Below are positions 1-4,827 of a stretch of DNA of 5,859 nt, in pieces. The notes beneath the pieces are model-generated. The model was not told the origin of the DNA and did not search any database. It saw only the letters and a list, made by a program, of their open reading frames with translations. The position numbers and the translations under genes were made by a program. Where the stretch lies: NCBI GenBank assembly GCA_030018745.1, contig JASEHB010000176.1:1-5859 (forward strand), in the 5' to 3' direction. The first letter of the stretch is position 1, and every line of letters begins with the position of its first letter. Source of the DNA: Desulfatibacillaceae bacterium. GTDB lineage: Bacteria; Desulfobacterota; Desulfobacteria; Desulfobacterales; Desulfatibacillaceae.

Positions 1-235
1 CATTGCCCATCACTCCGCCCCAATAGACTTTCAGCTTTACCGTCTGCGCCGACGACTCCCAAATCCAGGGCATAACCAGAGCCTGCACCTGCCTGCCCCA
101 GCCCAAATCCTTTGGGGCAAGGGTGGCTATTTTCCAGCGGTTGTCCTGTTGTTCGGCCAGCGCCGCAACAGGGATAAGGGCTGCAACAAGTAACGCAATA
201 ACCATGAAATGGGTAATTTTTTTCAGGCTGGCCAC
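1..235 (-). CDS. TRAP transporter solute-binding protein, DctP family (N-terminal part, cut by window edge)
   Basis: Periplasmic receptor that would bind an organic acid and deliver it to a TRAP membrane transporter. Only 78 codons are visible. The chosen GTG start (235-233) gives a classical signal peptide: short basic start (residues 1-9, SLKKITH), hydrophobic core (10-26), and an Ala-Leu-Ala cleavage site before Glu28. The mature protein begins with WKIATLAPKDLGWG, matching the KIATLAP..S.W opening of DctP-type receptors, and continues to VKLKVYWGGVMGN (66-78), matching the family's V.IK.Y.GGVMGDE segment. An in-frame ATG at 292-290 would add 19 residues, but the strong ribosome site GGAAAGGAA lies just before the GTG. 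No membrane subunits (DctQ/DctM) are visible; they could lie beyond the left edge. Family is fairly sure; the ligand cannot be read from this part. Confidence 0.8.
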   Translation of the reverse strand, partial: MASLKKITHFMVIALLVAALIPVAALAEQQDNRWKIATLAPKDLGWGRQVQALVMPWIWESSAQTVKLKVYWGGVMGN

Positions 236-240
236 GGGCT

Positions 241-249
241 TTCCTTTCC
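241..249 (-). promoter_or_regulatory. Ribosome binding site that decides the start of the DctP-like gene
   Basis: On the minus strand GGAAAGGAA ends 5 nt before GTG at 235. The alternative upstream ATG at 292-290 has no comparable site. It would also place a long basic stretch before the signal peptide. Confidence 0.6.
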
Positions 250-307
250 GTTTGGGTGTTTTTTTGCGGCAGATCAGCCACTTTTTGAACATATTACAAC
301 ACATTGC

Positions 308-335
308 ATCTTAACAAAAGAATTTGTTCAGGCAA
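308..335 (-). promoter_or_regulatory. Possible sigma-70 promoter for the DctP-like gene
   Basis: Minus strand TTGCCT (335-330) and TAAGAT (313-308) are separated by 16 nt, each matching the consensus at 4 of 6 positions. Transcription would begin near 300 and give a leader of about 65 nt before the GTG start. The match is modest and made by eye only. Confidence 0.25.
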
Positions 336-540
336 GGCACAAATCGTTTTGGCAGGATGATTCACAAGTTGGATTTGCGGGAGAGCGGTGGCAGCGCATG
401 ATGGTTTGCAGGAGTTGCTGCCTGCCAATTCAATGGGTTTTTGGGTGAACCAGCACGCGCAGGAGGCATCTGCTGCAGGCAATTATCCAGCGTGTGCGCT
501 GAACCACCCACCCAACCTGCTGAATGAAGCATCGCAGCCA

Positions 541-831
541 TCAGGTTTTTTTATTATTTTTTGCCATTTCTTTTTCAACCATCCTTTGCCGGATGCTTGA
601 TCCCTCACGGACGGCGAACACCTGGAAACCATGGGAGGCCAAACCGACGCTCCATCCCAGGAGAGGCCAGTAAAACCACAAGGTTTGAGGGGAGTATTTG
701 AGGTTGACAGCCAGCATAACGAGATTCATCACTATAAAAACAGCCGCATGGTAATAGAACCACAGCTTGGCGCGGACAGTTTTCATCGCATTTTTATGCT
801 CGATATCATTGGTTGGCGTTTCCAAAAGCAT
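541..831 (-). CDS. Small 2TM-domain membrane protein
   Basis: A 96-residue integral membrane protein of unknown function resembling the 2TM domain family (Pfam 2TM). The sequence shows a polar N-terminus (1-24), a first membrane helix at about 27-45 (starting YYHAAVFIVMN), a short loop with Asn-Leu-Lys-Tyr-Ser-Pro, and a second helix at about 51-73 containing the family-typical LWFYWPLLGW and a Gly-Leu-x-x-His pattern. A highly charged tail (about 75-96) is rich in Lys, Arg and Glu. The pattern of His in helix one, Asn at its end, W-x-x-x-x-L-x-G-W and a later G-L-x-x-H is what identifies the family. Both ends are predicted to face the cytoplasm by the positive-inside rule. It lies downstream of the enolase-superfamily gene on the same strand, with a palindrome between. 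The start is uncertain: see the ribosome site entry. Confidence 0.75.
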   Translation of the reverse strand: MLLETPTNDIEHKNAMKTVRAKLWFYYHAAVFIVMNLVMLAVNLKYSPQTLWFYWPLLGWSVGLASHGFQVFAVREGSSIRQRMVEKEMAKNNKKT

Positions 832-839
832 TCCCTCTC
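832..839 (-). promoter_or_regulatory. Unusually placed ribosome site for the 2TM gene
   Basis: Minus strand GAGAGGGA runs directly into the ATG at 831, leaving about 2 nt between the GAGG core and the start codon, which is shorter than usual. An in-frame TTG two codons later (825-823) would have a normal gap of about 8 nt. The true start may therefore be TTG; this removes only two residues. Confidence 0.4.
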
Positions 840-872
840 ACTGCGCTTTTAACCTGCATGTATAAAGAAAGG

Positions 873-912
873 TAGGTTGGGCTAGCGCAGCCGCAGGCAA
901 GCGTAGCCCAAC
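873..912. repeat. REP-like palindrome (GTAGGTTGGGC type)
   Basis: GTTGGGCTA at 876-884 pairs exactly with TAGCCCAAC at 904-912. With G885 bulged out, CGC (886-888) also pairs with GCG (901-903), giving a 12 bp stem. A small inner GCC/GGC stem lies at 890-898. The flanking GTAGGTTGGGC...GCCCAAC layout matches a widespread family of intergenic palindromes in proteobacteria, some of which are mobilised by REP-associated tyrosine transposases (RAYT). It sits between two co-directional genes, so it may limit read-through or protect the upstream transcript, but no T run follows it. Only one copy is in this window, so repetition is inferred from the motif. Confidence 0.65.
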
Positions 913-929
913 AACAAATGCTATTCCTC

Positions 930-2219
930 CTACTCCTCCCCCTGCTTTAACAGCTTGCGGTGCCTGAATGCGCTCTGGATGCCCTTGCGCTCCTTGCGTG
1001 CCCGATCTATTTCCATACTGACTTTAAGCCCCCTTGTGCGCAGCGAAAAGAACATGAGGCGTTTTTTATCCATAACAAAGAAGCGATGACCGTATTTTTT
1101 CAAGGCCTTTTGATCTATTTCAAAGCCAAGGCCCGGCTTTGCCGGGGGCAAAATTGTTCCGCGCTGGTGGTGGAAAGGCTCTTTCAATATGCCGTCACGG
1201 GCCTCAACAGACCAGCCGGGCGGCGCAAGGGGATATTCAAGCTCCTTTTTTTCTGCAAAGCCCGAAGCTGCCATGAGCTGCAAATTCACCGCAAAGCCTA
1301 TGCCGTTTGTCCAGGTGTGGGGGCTGTATTGAAGGTTGTGCTCGCGGATTTTCTGTATGAGCGCCCAGGTCTGGGCAATGCCGCCGGTGAAAAGTGCATC
1401 CGGCTGAAAAATATCGTAGCAGCGCTTTTCCACCATCATGGATAGTTCGGCCAGCGCCCCGGTGTGAAGCTCGCCGCCGGATATGGGCACCTTGCTGTAT
1501 TGCACAAGGGCGGCCTGGTCTTCATAGGCGTCCATGGGCAGCGGCTCTTCTATCCACGCAATTCCGGCCTCCGCGCAGGCGTCTGCAAAGCGCTTTGCCC
1601 GCTCCAGGTTCCACAGGGGCGCATCGCTTATCACGGCCACGCGCCAGGCCTGGTTTGCATCCACGCCTATGCTCATTTTGTGGCCCACGGCTCTTGCCAC
1701 CTCGCGCACATGGCGAATGTCCACAGCCTCGTCAAAATCGTGCACCCGCAGCTTAACCGCCCTGAAACCCTCCTCGTGGCGGGCAAGCACCTCGTCAATG
1801 CGCTTTTTGGCGCTTTTCACCTCTCCGGTGGAGGCATACAGCTTTATGGGCGAGGCCGCACCCCCTAGAAGCTCGTAAACCGGCCTGTTTTCGCGCTTGC
1901 CCTTTATGTCCCAGAAGGCAGGCTCAATCCAGAAATTGCGCCATCCAAGATAACCAATCTCCCGCAGCCGCTGCTGTATCATGTCAATATCAGCAGAGTC
2001 CTCCCCCAAAAGATAAGGCCCCAGAAGATCCCCCAGGCCCCGGCGCTCCGCCCCCATTGCAGGGCCTGCGCTGTAACCGCTTATGCCCTCGTCTGTTGTA
2101 ACCTTTATAAGGTCAAAGCGGTTCTCCATCTGGGGAAGGCCGGGAATCCAGCTTGGATAAAAAGGCGCGGGCAAAGGGATTGCCACATGAAAAAGCTCGA
2201 TGCGGGCGATGGTGCTCAT
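930..2219 (-). CDS. Enolase-superfamily protein, mandelate racemase/muconate lactonizing enzyme-like
   Basis: A Mg-dependent enzyme that would take a proton from the carbon next to a carboxylate, leading to racemisation, dehydration or cycloisomerisation of an organic acid. Residues 1-125 form the capping domain; the barrel follows. Visible active-site set: K156-x-R158 (the KxK position), metal ligands D187 (GVDANQ), E224 (WIEEPL) and E250 (SGGE), and the His-Asp pair D274 (QPD) and H301 (SPH). Spacing matches mandelate racemase closely (164/166, 195, 221, 247, 270, 297). The second Lys is Arg, so a symmetric two-base racemase is less certain. The family usually ends near residue 380; here about 46 further residues (384-429) carry 15 Lys/Arg. 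Start ATG at 2219 has GGAGG 6 nt upstream. Substrate unknown. A cytoplasmic enzyme, transcribed away from the MoxR gene. Confidence 0.88.
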   Translation of the reverse strand: MSTIARIELFHVAIPLPAPFYPSWIPGLPQMENRFDLIKVTTDEGISGYSAGPAMGAERRGLGDLLGPYLLGEDSADIDMIQQRLREIGYLGWRNFWIEPAFWDIKGKRENRPVYELLGGAASPIKLYASTGEVKSAKKRIDEVLARHEEGFRAVKLRVHDFDEAVDIRHVREVARAVGHKMSIGVDANQAWRVAVISDAPLWNLERAKRFADACAEAGIAWIEEPLPMDAYEDQAALVQYSKVPISGGELHTGALAELSMMVEKRCYDIFQPDALFTGGIAQTWALIQKIREHNLQYSPHTWTNGIGFAVNLQLMAASGFAEKKELEYPLAPPGWSVEARDGILKEPFHHQRGTILPPAKPGLGFEIDQKALKKYGHRFFVMDKKRLMFFSLRTRGLKVSMEIDRARKERKGIQSAFRHRKLLKQGEE

Positions 2220-2406
2220 GGTCCGCCTCCAAAAAAGTAATTATTTTGCCACGGGGTTGTTTCCAGACTTTTTCTGTAGAGCATTGCCGCCCAAAAATCA
2301 ACAGCAGCCGCCTGTTGGCGTACCGGGGCCATCCGTGCTATGAGAGAAAAGGTTTTGTCAAAAATAATCTGCCCGCAAAAAAGGGCGGCAAAAATCAGGA
2401 GTCTGT
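2220..2406. promoter_or_regulatory. Divergent intergenic region with candidate promoters for both arms
   Basis: This 187 bp gap separates two outward-reading genes and must hold their control signals unless transcription enters from outside. Leftward candidates: TTGATT (2301-2296) with TACAGA (2278-2273), 17 nt apart; and a perfect TTGACA (2361-2356) with only a poor -10 partner. Rightward candidate: TTGGCG (2315-2320) with TATGAG (2339-2344), 18 nt apart. A small bulged hairpin, TGCCCGC/GCGGCA, lies at 2370-2390 just before the ribosome site of the MoxR gene (AGGAG, 2397-2401). All are by-eye matches and individually weak. Confidence 0.3.
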
Positions 2407-3333
2407 ATGGATTTTTCAAGTGTGGAGCATACAAGGCAGCAGCTTGAGCAGGCGGGCTATATATGCTCGACCACGGCGGCCACGGTGGTTTACCTGGCTT
2501 TGGCCACCCAAAAGCCCATACTGGTGGAAGGCCCTGCCGGTGTGGGCAAAACAGAGCTTGCAAAGGCCGTTGCCAGAAGCCTTAACCGCAACCTTATACG
2601 CCTGCAGTGCTACGAAGGCCTTGACGAGGCCAAGGCCCTTTATGAGTGGGAGTACGCCAAGCAGATTCTCTATACCCAGATGGTTAAGGAGAAGATTAAC
2701 CAGATAATCGAGGGCGCTGTCAGCCTGCCCGAAGCGGTTGACCGGATTGCCATGCAGGAGGATGCCTTCTTTTCCGAGCGGTTCCTCCAGCCCCGGCCCC
2801 TGCTGGCCGCTCTCACAAGCGATACCCCGGTGGTGCTGCTGGTGGACGAGGTTGACAAGGCAGACCCGGAGTTTGAGGCCTTTTTGCTGGAAATCCTTTC
2901 CGATTTCCAGGTGAGCATTCCGGAACTTGGCACAAAAAAGGCTGTGCATGTTCCCTTTGTGGTGCTTACCAGCAACAACTACCGCGACATGAGCGATGCC
3001 TTGAAGCGCCGCTGCATCCATCTTTACATTGACTACCCGGACAGGGACCTGGAAACGCGCATAGTCAACTTAAAGCAGCCGGGCATGGCCCAGGCCCTTG
3101 TGGAGCGCATGGTTGACGCCATACGGGCCATAAGGAATCTGGATTTGAAGAAAAAGCCCTGCATATCCGAAACCCTGGACTGGGCACAGGCCCTTGTGGT
3201 GCTGCAAATCGAGGAGCTTTCCACAGAAGTTGTGAGCCAGACCCTTTCAATGGTGTGCAAATACCGCTCTGATGTTGAAAAGGTCAATGAGAGCATGGGC
3301 AAAATCGTCAAAAAGGCAGATTCAGCGTGTTAG
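2407..3333 (+). CDS. MoxR-family AAA+ ATPase, CoxD-like
   Basis: Cytoplasmic ATPase that drives a chaperone or metal-insertion step together with a VWA-domain partner. Seen in the sequence: Walker A GPAGVGKT (42-49), Walker B VVLLVDEVD (142-150, with D147-E148), sensor 1 TSNN (188-191), and candidate arginine fingers in ALKRRC (R201, R202). The segment SERFLQPRPLL before Walker B and SETLDWAQAL (254-263) near the end are typical of the CoxD branch of MoxR proteins. Length, 308 residues, fits the family. Start ATG at 2407 has AGGAG 5 nt upstream. The next gene starts inside this one's last codons (7 bp overlap), as expected for coupled partners. In carbon monoxide dehydrogenase operons CoxD helps build the Mo-Cu centre, but no such enzyme is visible here, so the client is unknown. 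Confidence 0.92.
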   Translation: MDFSSVEHTRQQLEQAGYICSTTAATVVYLALATQKPILVEGPAGVGKTELAKAVARSLNRNLIRLQCYEGLDEAKALYEWEYAKQILYTQMVKEKINQIIEGAVSLPEAVDRIAMQEDAFFSERFLQPRPLLAALTSDTPVVLLVDEVDKADPEFEAFLLEILSDFQVSIPELGTKKAVHVPFVVLTSNNYRDMSDALKRRCIHLYIDYPDRDLETRIVNLKQPGMAQALVERMVDAIRAIRNLDLKKKPCISETLDWAQALVVLQIEELSTEVVSQTLSMVCKYRSDVEKVNESMGKIVKKADSAC

Positions 3334-4706
3334 GGATTGTGACAAGGTTTGCCGGCGCGGCCAGGGCTGCGGGCCTGCGGGTGAGCAGCTCCGAGGTGCT
3401 GGACTGCACAAGGCATCTTTCCATGATAGATGTCCTGGATGAAGCCCAGTTCCGCACGGTTTTAAGGGCCAACTTTGCAAAGAGCCTTCGGGAGCAGGCC
3501 CAGTTCGACCAGCTTTACGAGCTTTTCTTCAAGCAGCTTTCAACAGACGCCCAGTCCGAAGCCCAGGTTCTGGGTCGCGCCCTTGAGCAGGCCCTTAACA
3601 GCCTGCGGGAGCAGGCAGGCGAAAACGCCTTGTTGCAGGCCGCCCTGGACATGATTTCCGGCGAGCCTTCGGCCTTTCTTGCCCTGATGAACGACCTGGA
3701 AACAGACGGCGAGCGCCCTGCAATGGCAATGGGCGGCAACCTTGGCCAGGTGGCCCGCCGCCTTGAGGTTATGTTGAGCTTGAATGACATTCGGGGCCTT
3801 GCAGCGCAGTTTCTGGAGCAAAACCGCAGCACCCTGCCCTGGCAGGTGCGCCGGGATATGGAGCGCCACTTTCAGGCACGGCTGGAAATGGCAAACCGGC
3901 TGCTCACCCAGGCCCCGCGCCCGGAAAACGCAGGCCTTGTTCGGGCCATGAGCCACGAAAAACGCATGGCCCAGCTTGGAGAAACGCCCTTTGTCTCCCT
4001 TTCTCCAAAAGAAGTACAGGAAATGCGCTTTGTCATTGATCACCTTGTGCGAAAGCTCAAGGACACGGTTGCAAGGCGCTATGCCGCCCGCACACGCGGC
4101 ATTCTGGATGTAAAGCGCACCCTGCGCCGGGCTGCCCGCTTTCAGGGCGTGCCAATGGAAATCGTGCTCAAAAAAAAGCCGCCCAACAAGGGCAAAATCG
4201 TCACCCTGTGCGATGTATCCGGCTCCGTGTGGTCCGCGGCCCGCTTCATGCTCAACATGCTCTACGCTGTGCAGGACTGCTTTTCGCGGGTGAAAAGCTT
4301 CATCTTTGTGGCAGGCCTGGCCGATGTCACCCCCATTTTCGAGCACAATGCCATAAACCAGGCAATCGAAAGGGTTTTGCGCGAAACAGACCTGGAATAC
4401 GGCGCTTCAACAGATTACGGGGCCACCCTGCGGGACTTTGCCCGCAACCACATGGACATATTGAACAAAAAAACCACCATAATAATTATAGGGGACGGCC
4501 GCTCCAACTACTGCAACCCGGAAGCAAGAATTTTGGATGCCATGCGCGAAAAAGCCCGGCGCATTGTGTGGCTCAACCCGGAGCCGCCCCAGTTCTGGTA
4601 TTCGGGCGATAGTGAAATGAAAACCTACGAGCGCTACTGCCACGAGGTGAGGCCCTGCCAGAACCTTAATCAGCTTATGGAATTCATCAGCGATCTTGTG
4701 CTGTGA
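3327..4706 (+). CDS. CoxE-like VWA-domain protein, partner of the MoxR ATPase
   Basis: A 459-residue protein expected to act as the client-binding adaptor of the neighbouring ATPase. The N-terminal part (about 1-70: GLRVSSSEVLD, then FRTVLRANF) matches the helical start of CoxE-like proteins. The middle (70-280) is helical and charged. The C-terminal VWA domain (about 290-459) carries a complete metal-ion adhesion site: D296-V-S298-G-S300, T362, and D390 in IIIIGDGRSN. It also has the CoxE-typical RRIVWLNPEP (411-420). No signal peptide or membrane helix is apparent, so it is probably cytoplasmic. The GTG start at 3327 overlaps the ATPase gene by 7 bp. An in-frame GTG at 3339, preceded by TTAGGGA, is an alternative that would remove four residues. 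The partner assignment rests on the overlap and the known family pairing. Confidence 0.9.
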   Translation: MLGIVTRFAGAARAAGLRVSSSEVLDCTRHLSMIDVLDEAQFRTVLRANFAKSLREQAQFDQLYELFFKQLSTDAQSEAQVLGRALEQALNSLREQAGENALLQAALDMISGEPSAFLALMNDLETDGERPAMAMGGNLGQVARRLEVMLSLNDIRGLAAQFLEQNRSTLPWQVRRDMERHFQARLEMANRLLTQAPRPENAGLVRAMSHEKRMAQLGETPFVSLSPKEVQEMRFVIDHLVRKLKDTVARRYAARTRGILDVKRTLRRAARFQGVPMEIVLKKKPPNKGKIVTLCDVSGSVWSAARFMLNMLYAVQDCFSRVKSFIFVAGLADVTPIFEHNAINQAIERVLRETDLEYGASTDYGATLRDFARNHMDILNKKTTIIIIGDGRSNYCNPEARILDAMREKARRIVWLNPEPPQFWYSGDSEMKTYERYCHEVRPCQNLNQLMEFISDLVL

Positions 4707-4827
4707 TGGCTGACTGCCTGTAAGATAAAACAATCTGCGGCGGGAACTTTTTTGCAAAACAGTTTCCCCGCAAAAATCATTTCCAATCCGGCAGCAGCAA
4801 ATTGTTTTTAAGGAAAGGCCTTATCTG
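4707..4827 (+). other. Gap between the VWA and dehydrogenase genes
   Basis: This 121 bp gap holds the hairpin listed separately and the ribosome site GGAAAGG (4812-4818), 9 nt before the next ATG. A weak promoter-like pair, TTGCAA (4752-4757) and AATCAT (4775-4780) with 17 nt between, overlaps the hairpin and is not a confident call. Confidence 0.4.
4736..4772. repeat. Intergenic hairpin after the VWA gene
   Basis: TGCGG-C-GGGAAC (4736-4747) pairs with GTTTCCCCGCA (4762-4772): 11 pairs with C4741 bulged and one G-T pair. The 14 nt loop contains the palindrome TTTTGCAAAA. No T run follows on the plus strand, where AAAATCA is seen, so it does not look like a standard intrinsic terminator. It could attenuate read-through, stabilise the upstream message, or be an operator-like site. 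Confidence 0.5.

Larger units (their letters stand above)
236..540. other. Intergenic stretch without a recognisable gene
   Basis: No convincing coding region on either strand: the short open frames here have no family resemblance and no good ribosome sites. It contains the leader and candidate promoter of the DctP-like gene and two small hairpins, CAGCG/CGCTG at 488-501 with a TGTG loop and GCAGG/CCTGC at 408-425. Neither is followed by a T run, so they are not called as terminators. Confidence 0.6.

Noticed and set aside
488..501. CAGCG/CGCTG hairpin as a terminator of the 2TM gene
   Set aside because: Only 5 pairs and no T run on the minus strand after it (GATAATTG follows).
505..520. CCCAACCTGC as a second, degenerate copy of the REP-like element
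   Set aside because: Only a half-site of about 9 bases resembles the repeat and there is no matching arm nearby.
2327..2361. TTGACA at 2361-2356 as the main promoter of the leftward gene
   Set aside because: The -35 is perfect but the sequence at the right distance downstream is GC-rich with no good -10; kept only as a weak candidate within the intergenic entry.
2153..2707. Plus-strand open frame of 184 codons across the intergenic region into the MoxR gene
   Set aside because: It overlaps two well-supported genes in another frame, has no family resemblance and is low-complexity in its Arg and Pro rich second half. It is a shadow.
3540..4346. Minus-strand open frame of 268 codons antisense to the VWA gene
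   Set aside because: It mirrors the VWA gene, which has a full metal site and clear family motifs; the antisense product has no recognisable domain.
2407..4706. MoxR-VWA pair as a phage defence or ternary stress system
   Set aside because: The VWA protein has CoxE signatures and the ATPase CoxD signatures. No nuclease, protease or other effector gene typical of MoxR-based defence is present in the window.
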